A DNA stretch of 64,000 nt. Source: CBDCVO01 sp965223085 (GTDB lineage: Bacteria; Pseudomonadota; Gammaproteobacteria; Ga0077536). The translations under genes were made by a program, and so were the position numbers. Positions within the stretch are counted from its first letter, which is position 1. Every line of letters starts with the position of its first letter. Where the stretch lies: positions 3,844,001 through 3,908,000 of the forward strand of contig OZ244981.1 in NCBI GenBank assembly GCA_965223085.1. Reading direction: 5' to 3'. Shown here piece by piece: positions 43,773-51,588 of this stretch. Below the pieces are notes generated by a model. It did no database searches, had not been told where the DNA came from, and was given only the letters and a program-made list of their open reading frames with translations.

Positions 43773-44350
43773 AAGCGCCTATCCCGATACGGATACTCAG
43801 GATAAAGCGTCACGTAGCACTAGTATTTTCCTGCACGGTATTGTGCTGTCTCATGGCAGGGTGCGCGCAGGTAACGTATAAACGCGGTTCGTCGGCGGAC
43901 GACGCGATCGAAGACGAGACTGTATGCCGCCGCCAGACGACGAACGAAACGGCCTATCGGGATTGTTTGCGCGACCGTGGATGGTTAATCGCATCCGGGA
44001 GAAAGACTGAAGAAGCCACGGAGTTGCAACCTGCTGCGAACGAAGAACCGTTATCAAGTGCCGCTCCATCAGTCGCCGCGAGTTATTCTGTCCAGGGAGG
44101 CACGGCCGACCCTGATCCTAAAAAGATCGAACCCAAGCGTGCAACGAAAAGCGGCAAGATTAAACGAGAGAAATCGGATCGTTCAATTTCGAGCTGGTGG
44201 AAGTTCGGAGCATCCCCGGACCAATTAGAACGCGATGTCGCGGCTTGTATCGCGACTTTGGGACCTCGCCACACGCCTTCCCCGGCAATGCGAACCGTCA
44301 CCGAAGAGCTGGAAAAGTGTCTTCGAGAAAGCGGTTGGGTTGGTGTGTAA
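43769..44350 (+). CDS. Putative lipoprotein at the end of the urease operon
   Basis: A 193-residue protein whose ATG overlaps the ureG stop (ATGA). The N-terminal basic-hydrophobic signal ends in a lipobox LMAGC at about residue 32. The mature part has four further Cys in two similar blocks (DETVCRRQTTNETAYRDCLRDRGW near 50 and ERDVAACIATLG...LEKCLRESGW near 155) around a Pro/Lys-rich linker. The two W-ended Cys blocks look like a duplicated unit. Function is unknown. The 3' end overlaps the crotonase frame on the opposite strand by about 50 bp. Confidence 0.75.
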   Translation: MKAPIPIRILRIKRHVALVFSCTVLCCLMAGCAQVTYKRGSSADDAIEDETVCRRQTTNETAYRDCLRDRGWLIASGRKTEEATELQPAANEEPLSSAAPSVAASYSVQGGTADPDPKKIEPKRATKSGKIKREKSDRSISSWWKFGASPDQLERDVAACIATLGPRHTPSPAMRTVTEELEKCLRESGWVGV

Positions 44351-45080
44351 TTAGAGGTTGAAACCAAGCTTGTACGAGTACTCGATTGGTACGCCCGCCA
44401 CTGAGCGATTTATCGCCCGCGTAGGCTGAACTGATGGGTGCAACCGCGGACGTAAAAATCCAGGCTGACCGATTGTCTTGAATCATTGATCGCGCCATTG
44501 CATGTGTGGCCGACGCGAGCTGGTCGCGCGGTGCGAGTTGATTGATCAATCCGAGATCGTGTGCTTCGGTCGCCGAGATGGGTTTGCCACCAAACAAGAG
44601 CTCAAATGCCTTATTGCGGCTGATCTGCCGCGGAAGATGGACGTAATGAATCGCCGGGATCTGGCCGACATCGATTTCCGGGTAGGCGAGGTCGATATCG
44701 TCGGCTGCCAGCGCGACGTCACAGGTGATAGCGACGGTCATGCCGGCGCCGCGAGCGGGTCCATTGATCGACGCGATGGTCGGCTTCGTGAGGGAATACT
44801 GAATATCCAGGGTGCCGATATAGAAATCGTACAGGTATTCATGGATTTCCAGCACCGTCGCCGCATTCGCCATTCGCAGATCCATGCCCCCGCAGAAAAT
44901 GCCGTCCAGGGCACTGGCAATCACAATGGCGCGTACCGCACTGTCGTCACCCGCCTTGCGTAGCGCATCGTGCATGGCATGGACCATTGCCTGGTCGATC
45001 GCATTGACCGGCGGGCGGTTCATTGAAAGGTATGCGATGTCCTCGCGCGTTTCATAAGTAATCCGCTCTTCGTTGCTCAT
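44298..45080 (-). CDS. Enoyl-CoA hydratase/isomerase family protein, probably 3'-damaged
   Basis: The first ~205 residues are a good crotonase: YLSMNRPPVNAIDQAMVHAM, the first oxyanion segment ALDGIFCGGMDLRMA, and the second ASINGPARGAGMTVAITCDVALA. AYPEIDVGQIPAIHYVHLPR is present near 145. The last ~55 residues (SAYAGDKSLSGGRTNRVLV, LEDTFPALR) do not look like the C-terminal helices of the family and partly run antisense to the preceding lipoprotein gene. I therefore infer that the original 3' end was replaced by a rearrangement joining this gene to the urease operon. Confidence 0.7.
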   Translation of the reverse strand: MSNEERITYETREDIAYLSMNRPPVNAIDQAMVHAMHDALRKAGDDSAVRAIVIASALDGIFCGGMDLRMANAATVLEIHEYLYDFYIGTLDIQYSLTKPTIASINGPARGAGMTVAITCDVALAADDIDLAYPEIDVGQIPAIHYVHLPRQISRNKAFELLFGGKPISATEAHDLGLINQLAPRDQLASATHAMARSMIQDNRSAWIFTSAVAPISSAYAGDKSLSGGRTNRVLVQAWFQPLITHQPNRFLEDTFPALR

Positions 45081-45131
45081 CGTTGCTGACCTGCTGGCGT
45101 AGCCGTTTGATCCGTCGACGTGCCCATGAAT

Positions 45132-45275
45132 CTAGGAGAGTGATTTAACCGGCAACGCTAAATCGGGCACTTGCTTCAGCGAATCGTGGATTTCGTACCA
45201 CGGTGCTTTCCAGTCGGTGTAGAGATGCATCTGGGGTTCCAGGGTCGGCGCGCGTATAGCGGAGCGAGAGCAGTG
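45132..45275 (-). pseudogene. 3' fragment of a GFA-like protein
   Basis: About 45 codons ending at TAG 45132-45134. The frame reads IRAPTLEPQMHLYTDWKAPW and YEIHDSLKQVPDLALPVK, which resembles the C-terminal strands of the GFA (glutathione-dependent formaldehyde-activating) family. The zinc-binding N-terminus is missing, and the fragment joins directly to the end of rnpA. It is evidence of a breakpoint rather than a gene. Confidence 0.4.
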
Positions 45276-45299
45276 GGCGGCGTCGGCGGCATCAAGACC

Positions 45300-45696
45300 T
45301 CAACTCGAGACCGGGCGCTTCGCCCGGCGCTGTAGCTTACGCGCCAACGCATGGAGATCCGACACAACCGCCGGATACGTCGTTTCGGCCGCGTTGCGTT
45401 TGGCCACCCACACCATGTCGTAACTCGGCGGCAGGAGGTGACGCTCGCGCCGGAACGCCTCTCGAACCCAACGTTTGATCCGGTTTCGCACCACCGCCCC
45501 CCCCCACCTTGCGCGTGACGGTGACGCCGAGCCGCGTCGGCGGCCCGCACCAATGCGTGTCGCGCGTCTGCAGTTCGCGCTGGGTCACGAAGACGAGGAA
45601 ATGCCGCATATGATGCTTGTGTCCGGCGCGCTGCGCTCGCAGAAACTCAAGGCGCCGCCGCAGCCTCAACCACCGCGGGAAGCCCTGAGGTCGCAT
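45300..45696 (-). pseudogene. rnpA: Ribonuclease P protein component with a +1 frameshift
   Basis: Two frames together give an RnpA of about 131 residues. The N-terminal half is LRLRRRLEFLRAQRAGHKHH ... RLGVTVTRKVGG, and the C-terminal half VVRNRIKRWVREAFRRERHLL carries the RNR motif (RNxxKRxxR) for RNA binding. The frame breaks in a run of nine C (coding-strand G) at 45487-45495. Eight would restore VTRKVGGAVVRNRIKRW. RnpA is essential in most bacteria, so a homopolymer error or a second intact copy elsewhere is likely. It starts 2 bp after the rpmH stop. Confidence 0.85.
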
Positions 45697-45698
45697 GC

Positions 45699-45848
45699 TT
45701 ACTTGCTGCCGACGCTGACCGTCAGCCGCTTGCGTCCCCGTTTCCGGCGAGCGGCGAGGACCTTGCGGCCATGGCGAGTCGCCATGCGAGCGCGGAAGCC
45801 GTGCTTGCGCTTGCGCCGTCGATTATGCGGTTGGTAGGTGCGTTTCAC
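45699..45848 (-). CDS. rpmH: 50S ribosomal protein L34
   Basis: A 49-residue, extremely basic protein beginning with GTG: the sequence runs MKRTYQPHNRRRKRKHGF, RARMATRHGRKVLAARRKRG and RKRLTVS in order, an almost perfect L34. It usually lies between dnaA and rnpA near oriC. Here rnpA follows as expected, but the upstream side is IS-derived DNA and no dnaA or DnaA-box cluster can be seen between 45849 and 46074, so the locus has been rearranged. Confidence 0.95.
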   Translation of the reverse strand: MKRTYQPHNRRRKRKHGFRARMATRHGRKVLAARRKRGRKRLTVSVGSK

Positions 45849-46074
45849 TGGGCCTGCCTTGCTAGCAACCGGCTCCGTCCGCTGTCAACACCGCCCACCA
45901 CCCGCACCTACATGTTGGCACCCTCCTTGATCAGCTTCATCCGCTACTTTGACCGGTCACCGGAAGTCCGCTTGCGAAGCCGCCTTGCGCGATCGCGAGC
46001 TCGCAAAACCGCTTGCCGTCGCACCGGTACGCACCCGAACCCCTTCGGAGCCGGAATTATTTTTTGATCTTCGG

Positions 46075-46217
46075 GCGTATAGGAAGCATAAAGGCGCATT
46101 CCGATGAATGACAAGCCTGTGAAGCGCTGAGTGGTGCTGGTTGGTTTGGGCAGGAGGTGCAAAACTTGCCGTATGTGGGCTTTATATGGCGAACGTTGCG
46201 GTGGTTGAGGGCGAGGT
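46075..46217 (-). mobile_element. Isolated IS91-family end, copy A (143 bp)
   Basis: From GCGTATAGGAAGCATAAAGG to GGTTGAGGGCGAGGT the sequence matches the transposase-3'-proximal end of the full element at 48510, without any transposase coding DNA. On the right it changes sharply into a foreign gene fragment at 46218. Confidence 0.85.
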
Positions 46218-46429
46218 GCCGCTACCACGGCGAGTTCAGCTTCACGGGGCGACTGCTCCGGTCCGTGGACGTTCTCGAAAAACAAGCCGCCATCGCCGAG
46301 TGGATTGATGAGCACCCGGGTGGCATCCTGTTCGGTCGCACCCGACACATGCCCGCCGGTACGGAAGACGGCGACATTTTTCTTTTCCGTGGCCGGTCTT
46401 ACCGTCTCTGGCCCGTACCAGCGCCATGA
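46218..46429 (+). pseudogene. 3' fragment of an ArnT/PMT-type glycosyltransferase
   Basis: The plus frame carries RYHGEFSFTGRLLRSVDVLE, then IAEWIDEHPGGILFGRTRHM and GDIFLFRGRSYRLWPVPAP followed by a stop at 46427-46429. This resembles the soluble C-terminal tail of 4-amino-4-deoxy-L-arabinose transferases and related lipid-linked glycosyltransferases. The membrane part is gone. It is wedged between IS end copies A and B. Confidence 0.55.
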
Positions 46430-46435
46430 ACGACG

Positions 46436-46914
46436 GCGTATAGGAAGCATAAAGGCGCATTCCGATGAATGACAAGCCTGTGAAGCGCTGAGTGGTGCTG
46501 GTTGGTTTGGGCAGGAGGTGCAAAACTTGCCGTATGTGGGCTTTATATGGCGAACGTTGCGGTGGTTGAGGGCGAGGTATGGGTCATTTTCCAGGACCCG
46601 TGCGAACGAAGCCCTGCGGGGTGCGGGAAGGACCTCGGTGCGGTGAAGAGCGGGACGGTCAGCGCATGTCGAACAGGCCCGGCTGAGGGGGCGCTCGGGG
46701 TTCGGGTAGTGAGTTGGGGTCGGTTGTTGGTGCGAGCCTGTTCAGGTGGTCGAGGATTTTGCGGATGACGTGGGGGTCCTCGATGCAAGCGATGATCTTG
46801 ACGGCGCCGCCGCAGGCCTGACAGGTTTCGATATCGATGTTGAACACCCGCTTGAGACGTTGGGCCCAAGTCATGGCGGCATGGCGCTCGGCCGGCGTTC
46901 TATTTTCTGCCTCT
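46436..46914 (-). mobile_element. Isolated IS91-family end with the 3' part of tnp, copy B (479 bp)
   Basis: 479 bp that appear identical to 48510-48988, comprising the element end plus the last 84 codons of the transposase gene. It stops at the codon for Glu in EAENRTPAERH and continues into a foreign repeat-protein sequence in the same frame. Confidence 0.9.
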
Positions 46915-48524
46915 GCACGCAATACATAACGTTTGGTTCCGAGTTCTTTTGGGTCCAAACGCAGCAATCCCGTTCCATCAGTCCGCGCCCATTGAACCCA
47001 ACTAAAACCCTGCCCAGTGTCTTCTAGTAAGGCTACATCTGTATTCGTGAACGGCATCATCGACGCGCCACTTCTTACAGTTACAACCACACGTCCGGCG
47101 ACTATTCCATGCCAACCTGACCTATCTATTAGTCGGTCGATTTTCTGTAAGTACAACTTAGTCCGAGCCAAATATCTCCGACCTTCATCGATATCATCGA
47201 GGTCAATAGTAATACGTCCGTCGGAATCAGTTTGCCGACGGATAATGTATTTTAATTCTTGATTCGGTAGTATTTCGAAAAACGTAACATCGAGATTGGG
47301 TGCCGGATTTTTGCTTTCCCAGTCGGTCACACGTACCACGACAGCAGGATTGCCCACTGAAAACTCTGTCGACCCTGCGCTCGTGATTCGGTCGCTAAAC
47401 TTATACGTTCCATCGATTGGGCTCGCCGCACGTAACACGTAGGTATCTTGTCCGAGCCCCATCGGATCGAGCAATAGTAAACCCTGCCCGTCGGTTACAA
47501 ACTTCCGGCCATCCTCTAAATTCCCCGCCGTGTCGCGTTTGAATAAATACACCTCTTTGTACCGCAGAAGCGCACCGTTACCGCCATGTGTCACCCGTAC
47601 AGTAAGTTGACCTGCCTTGATCGTTAAAAGCCCAGGTGCCGTAATTTCTCTTTCAATACGTTGATCGTACGGTTGTAAATCCGCCACATAGCGTTGGCCC
47701 TCGGTAATGCCGTCGAGATCGATCGTGATCCGACCCGTTTCGTCCGTTTCCCGCTTTGCGTGCCAGGCTCGCGCACCATTCACACCGACCTTCCAGAAAG
47801 TCACATTTTTTCTAGGTAAAGCCGTACCAGTTGCCCAATCTTGTAGTACCAGCGTGACGGGGGGATTCCCGACGGCAAAGTCGTATTGCCCGGCCCACTT
47901 GAATACCCGACTGAATTTTAGACTACCGTCGACGCTACTCGTTGCGCGGAGCATGTAAGTATCTAGACCGAGATCCGGCGGGTCTAGCTTCACCTGTCCC
48001 TGATTATCAGTATTTACCTGGATAAGACCTCTACTACTCCCGTCAGTTTGTATTTTCAACAATACAACGGGTGAGTTGCGTAAAGCTTGGGAGTCGGCGC
48101 CATCAGTAACATTAAACACTACTTTTCCTGCAGAAATTCCGTGCCAACCTGAAGTATCGACGATTTTTTCTATCCATTGTAGATATGGTTTCGACCGCAA
48201 TACGTAGCGACGACCCATGTCTACGCCATCGAGATCTATTTTTACGCGTCCTTCGGCATCCGTAATTCTCTTAGTCACCCATGATCTCGAGCCGTTACTA
48301 TTCAATTCCAACACGGATATTTCTTGGTTTGGTAGCGGATTTGACGTTTGCCAGTCTGTCAGGCGTACATGGACCGGCTTGTTTCCAACTGTAAATGTTA
48401 TGCGCCCAGGCGTAGAAAACGACGCGCTATATTTTAAGCCACCGTCAATAGGGCTCTCGGCACGTAACACATAGCTATTCATGCCGAGGTATTTAGGATC
48501 AACGCGGATGCGTATAGGAAGCAT
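46659..48524 (-). CDS. Chimeric ORF: three tandem Ig/prealbumin-like repeats fused to the IS91 transposase C-terminus
   Basis: A 621-codon open frame. Its first 6 codons (MLPIRI) come from the IS end of the element upstream. About 530 residues follow in three units of about 170 residues. Each unit contains LGxxxYVLRAxSPxDG, the strand FxVGNxPVxVxxxDW, TDxxGRIxIDLDxIxxGxRY and WHGIxAGxVxV, resembling SpaA- or carboxypeptidase-regulatory-like beta-sandwiches of large surface proteins. The final 84 residues equal the transposase C-terminus (CQACGG zinc-like pair, GLFDMR). There is no signal peptide or promoter evident, so expression is doubtful. Both ends of the repeat array break at the same phase of the unit (after YVLRAE). 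Confidence 0.7.
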   Translation of the reverse strand: MLPIRIRVDPKYLGMNSYVLRAESPIDGGLKYSASFSTPGRITFTVGNKPVHVRLTDWQTSNPLPNQEISVLELNSNGSRSWVTKRITDAEGRVKIDLDGVDMGRRYVLRSKPYLQWIEKIVDTSGWHGISAGKVVFNVTDGADSQALRNSPVVLLKIQTDGSSRGLIQVNTDNQGQVKLDPPDLGLDTYMLRATSSVDGSLKFSRVFKWAGQYDFAVGNPPVTLVLQDWATGTALPRKNVTFWKVGVNGARAWHAKRETDETGRITIDLDGITEGQRYVADLQPYDQRIEREITAPGLLTIKAGQLTVRVTHGGNGALLRYKEVYLFKRDTAGNLEDGRKFVTDGQGLLLLDPMGLGQDTYVLRAASPIDGTYKFSDRITSAGSTEFSVGNPAVVVRVTDWESKNPAPNLDVTFFEILPNQELKYIIRRQTDSDGRITIDLDDIDEGRRYLARTKLYLQKIDRLIDRSGWHGIVAGRVVVTVRSGASMMPFTNTDVALLEDTGQGFSWVQWARTDGTGLLRLDPKELGTKRYVLRAEAENRTPAERHAAMTWAQRLKRVFNIDIETCQACGGAVKIIACIEDPHVIRKILDHLNRLAPTTDPNSLPEPRAPPQPGLFDMR

Positions 48525-50341
48525 AAAGGCGCATTCCGATGAATGACAAGCCTGTGAAGCGCTGAGTGGTGCTGGTTGGTTTGGGCAGGAGGTGCAAAAC
48601 TTGCCGTATGTGGGCTTTATATGGCGAACGTTGCGGTGGTTGAGGGCGAGGTATGGGTCATTTTCCAGGACCCGTGCGAACGAAGCCCTGCGGGGTGCGG
48701 GAAGGACCTCGGTGCGGTGAAGAGCGGGACGGTCAGCGCATGTCGAACAGGCCCGGCTGAGGGGGCGCTCGGGGTTCGGGTAGTGAGTTGGGGTCGGTTG
48801 TTGGTGCGAGCCTGTTCAGGTGGTCGAGGATTTTGCGGATGACGTGGGGGTCCTCGATGCAAGCGATGATCTTGACGGCGCCGCCGCAGGCCTGACAGGT
48901 TTCGATATCGATGTTGAACACCCGCTTGAGACGTTGGGCCCAAGTCATGGCGGCATGGCGCTCGGCCGGCGTTCTATTTTCTGCCTCTTCGGTTACTTTG
49001 TGCATTTGCCCTTTGCCGCGCCCGGCCGGGGTGATCAGTGCCCGATATTGACTGTTGGGAGCGAAGACGCCGTGGAAGCGGGTGAGATTGACTCTGGGTT
49101 TCGGGATGAGCGCGGCGAGGCGTGCGATGAAGTCCAGGGGCTCGAAGATCACGTGGGTGGTGCCGTCGCGCCAGGGATTTTTGAGGGTGTAGCGAACGCT
49201 ACCGTGCTCGGTGAGGGAGAGGCGTTTTTCGGAGAGCGCCGGGCGGGTGATGTAGCGGCACAGACGTTCGAGCTTGTCGCGTTCGTGCGCTTTCGTCGCG
49301 ACTCCGGCATGCAGGGAGAAGCCGGCGACGTTGCCTACCCGGGTGGTGAAGGGCTCGTCGCTGGCGGGTAGTGACTGCAGTGCCAGCACCTTACGGCCTT
49401 GCCGGGGGCCGGTGGCGATGCGGTAGGTGATGGAATGCCCGATCAGGGCATCCATTGGATCGTCACTCCCGGTGTCCAAACTCAGGTAGGCGGACTCGTC
49501 ATCGCGCACCAATAGACCCTGACGCTCAAGGAAGCGGCTCACGCGGTGGGCGATGGTGTGGGTCAGCTGCGAAAGTTCGGTGCTGGTGGGCGCCTTGACC
49601 CATCGAAACCGCGTGCTAGAGCCGGCGGCGTCATCCACATAGACGCCATCGAGGAACAACATGTGAAAGTGGACGTTGAGGTTCAGCGCCGATCCAAAAC
49701 GCTGGATCAGGGTGACCGCGCCGGTGCGTGCGCTGGCAGCCGCGTAACCAGTCTTGCGGATCAGGTGCGTGGCCAGTGCGCGATAGACGATACCCAGCAC
49801 CTTGCCCATGATGACCGGTTGGTTGGCGAACAGGAACCGCAGTTGAAATGGGAAGCTCAGCACCCATTGGCGCATCGGAGCCTCGGGCAGGACCTCATCG
49901 ACCAGCAGCGCCGCGCTTTCCGCCATGCGCCTCGCCGCGCAACTGGGGCAGAATCCCCGGCGCTTGCAACTGAACGCGACCAAGCGTTCAGTGTGGCAGG
50001 CCTCGCAGCGCACGCGCAGGAAACCGTGTTCGAGGCGGCCGCATCTGAGGTAGTCCTCGAACTCGTGCTGGACATACTCTGGCAACGGTGTGTCGTGCGC
50101 CGCCATCCGGGCGGCGAACGTGGGGTAGTGCGCGTCGACGAGTTGGTAGAGGAGGCTGGTCTCCGGGCGGTGGCGTTCATAGCGAACGGCGCCACCGGCC
50201 GGGCTGGCATCCGTGCCGGCCTGCGCCATGATCGCTTCCTTGCGTCGTGGTAGTTTGAGAGCAGGTTAGCAGATGGGTGTGTGGATTGTCTTTCGGTTCC
50301 TGGGGTTGTTGCGCGGGAACCGTTGACATGAGACTGTCGTC
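48510..50341 (-). mobile_element. IS91-family insertion sequence, apparently full length
   Basis: About 1.83 kb containing one transposase gene with flanking non-coding ends: 223 bp after the stop and 112 bp before the start. It lacks terminal inverted repeats, as expected for rolling-circle IS91 elements. The transposase-3'-proximal end (GCGTATAGGAAGCATAAAGG) is shared with copies A and B, and a related end (TATAGGAAGAATAAACG) begins directly next to it at 50345. Confidence 0.85.
48733..50229 (-). CDS. IS91-family transposase (HUH/Y2 rolling-circle)
   Basis: A 498-residue transposase. The N-terminal zinc-binding part has C75-x2-C78, C88 and C94-x2-C97. The HUH metal motif is LNVHFHMLFLDG with H187-F-H189. 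A second Cys pair (CQACGG) is in the C-terminal ~60 residues, and the family segment KPRVNLTRFHGVFAPNS lies near 390. Known: IS91 enzymes transpose by single-strand rolling circle and can carry along adjacent DNA when termination fails. The frame is intact, so activity is possible. Confidence 0.92.
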   Translation of the reverse strand: MAQAGTDASPAGGAVRYERHRPETSLLYQLVDAHYPTFAARMAAHDTPLPEYVQHEFEDYLRCGRLEHGFLRVRCEACHTERLVAFSCKRRGFCPSCAARRMAESAALLVDEVLPEAPMRQWVLSFPFQLRFLFANQPVIMGKVLGIVYRALATHLIRKTGYAAASARTGAVTLIQRFGSALNLNVHFHMLFLDGVYVDDAAGSSTRFRWVKAPTSTELSQLTHTIAHRVSRFLERQGLLVRDDESAYLSLDTGSDDPMDALIGHSITYRIATGPRQGRKVLALQSLPASDEPFTTRVGNVAGFSLHAGVATKAHERDKLERLCRYITRPALSEKRLSLTEHGSVRYTLKNPWRDGTTHVIFEPLDFIARLAALIPKPRVNLTRFHGVFAPNSQYRALITPAGRGKGQMHKVTEEAENRTPAERHAAMTWAQRLKRVFNIDIETCQACGGAVKIIACIEDPHVIRKILDHLNRLAPTTDPNSLPEPRAPPQPGLFDMR

Positions 50342-50709
50342 GAATATAGGAAGAATAAACGCCCTTTTCGCCCAGGTCCAACAGCTCTGATCACGGCTCT
50401 GACTGCGAATGACTGGTCCGGCAACCGTTCGGTAGCCCCGAAAGGGCCTGAATTTCGCTCACGTCGCCGACAACCGGTTCACTTTTTCTGCAGTGTCGGC
50501 TCCATTCCAGCCACCCGGCACGGCAACCCCCTGCCGCGGTCGTGTGAGTGCAGCATCCTGGCCTGAACGATTGGTTTTCGGGCTCGTCAGTCAAACAACC
50601 CATACTGCAATTCAGCCGGTGGCGCCCGGCTTTCGGGTAGCGCCTTGGGCTGACTGGCTTCTGATTTGTGCTTCAAGTGATCGAGAGAAGTGGTGCAGGG
50701 ACGCACCGT

Positions 50710-51417
50710 TTACGAACCTAAGGATGGAATCTGCTTGATCACCACCGGGTCTTCGATACAGGCGAGGACCTTCACGCCGCCGCAGGCGCTGCAGGTCTCG
50801 ATGTCGATATTGAAAACCCGCTTGAGCCGCTGTGCCCATGTCATCGATGCTCGCCGTTGTGCGGGTGTTGCCGGTTCATCGGCACCCCTGACCTGGTTGC
50901 CCCTGCCCCGCTTTGCCGGCGTCACCAACGCCCGGTGCTTACTGTTAGGCGCAAACACGCCATGACAAATTCATCCGGAATGAATTTGGACAACCGAAGG
51001 TTGCCTGGAAGGTGAGGAGCAGGGATGCTCCTCATCCTAGCGCGTCAGGTTGACTCTGGGCTTCGGCACCAAGGCCGCCAGCCTTGCAATGAAGTCCAAA
51101 GGTTCGAAAATCACGTACGCGGTGCCATCCCGGTAGGGCGTCTTGAGCTGGTAACGGATGTTGCCGTTGGGTGTCAGTGACAGGCGTTTTTCCGATACCG
51201 CTGGACGGGACACATACCGGCACAGGCGTTCGAGCTTCTTGCGTTCATCGGCCCTGGCCGCCACGCCAGCATGCAGGCTGAACCCGGCTACCTTGCCAAT
51301 CCCGTCATCGAACGGGTCACCACTGGCCGGCAGAGTTTGCAAAGTGAACACCTTGCGCCCCGCCTGTGGACCGACCGCAATGCGGTAAGTGGTCGAGTGC
51401 CCCAGCAGGGATGTCAT
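50710..51417 (-). pseudogene. IS91-like transposase C-terminal half, interrupted by a small insertion
   Basis: The 5' frame reads LGHSTTYRIAVGPQAGRKVF to PKPRVNLTR, then a 75-bp foreign insertion, then the rest from MFAPNSKHRALVTPAKRG to CSACGGVKVLACIEDP. It is about 70-80 percent similar to the intact transposase. The N-terminal HUH half is absent. Confidence 0.8.
50965..51039. repeat. Twin-hairpin MITE-like insertion inside the decayed transposase
   Basis: About 75 bp interrupting the codons between NLTR and the FHGVFAPN-like block. It has CAAATTCAT-CCGGA-ATGAATTTG at 50966-50988 (9-bp stem) and GTGAGGAGCA-GGGA-TGCTCCTCAT at 51012-51035 (10-bp stem with one wobble). The bases between do not code. 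Comparison with the intact transposase shows where the insertion lies, within a few bases. Confidence 0.7.
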
Positions 51418-51499
51418 ACGGAGAATATCGAATTAACGGTCGACATTTGGACCCTCCGAGCGTGCACCGATCGAAATTGCTGAAACCATAGCCAAATAG

Positions 51500-51576
51500 G
51501 ATAAATTTTGCTCGACTTAATAACCTAATTACTGTACAACCTAATAAGATAAATTATCCTCTGATAAATAACCTAA
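51500..51576 (+). promoter_or_regulatory. Repeated operator motifs upstream of the Fic gene
   Basis: The AT-rich leader contains GATAAAT three times (51500, 51548, 51563) and AACCTAA three times (51522, 51538, 51570), with AGGATAAATT and AATTATCCT forming an inverted pair. The density suggests an autoregulatory operator, plausibly bound by the AbiEi/HTH-like N-terminus of the gene product. AAAGG at 51578-51582 is the ribosome site. Confidence 0.6.
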
Positions 51577-51588
51577 GAAAGGCTACAA

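Larger units (their letters stand above)
50341..51420 (-). mobile_element. Second, decayed IS91-like element (5' part lost)
   Basis: Begins with an end similar to the first element (TATAGGAAGAATAAACG at 50345) and contains about 300 bp of non-coding DNA, then the 3' half of a related transposase gene. The 5' half is missing at 51420, where unrelated DNA (the Fic promoter region) starts. The stretch 50391-50690 has no coding potential that I trust. Confidence 0.7.

Noticed and set aside
45849..46074. Possible oriC/DnaA-box region next to rpmH
   Set aside because: No TTATCCACA-like boxes and no AT-rich unwinding region could be found.
49546..50253. Long plus-strand frame antisense to the IS91 transposase
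   Set aside because: Mirror image of the high-GC transposase gene; composition and absence of a ribosome site indicate a shadow.
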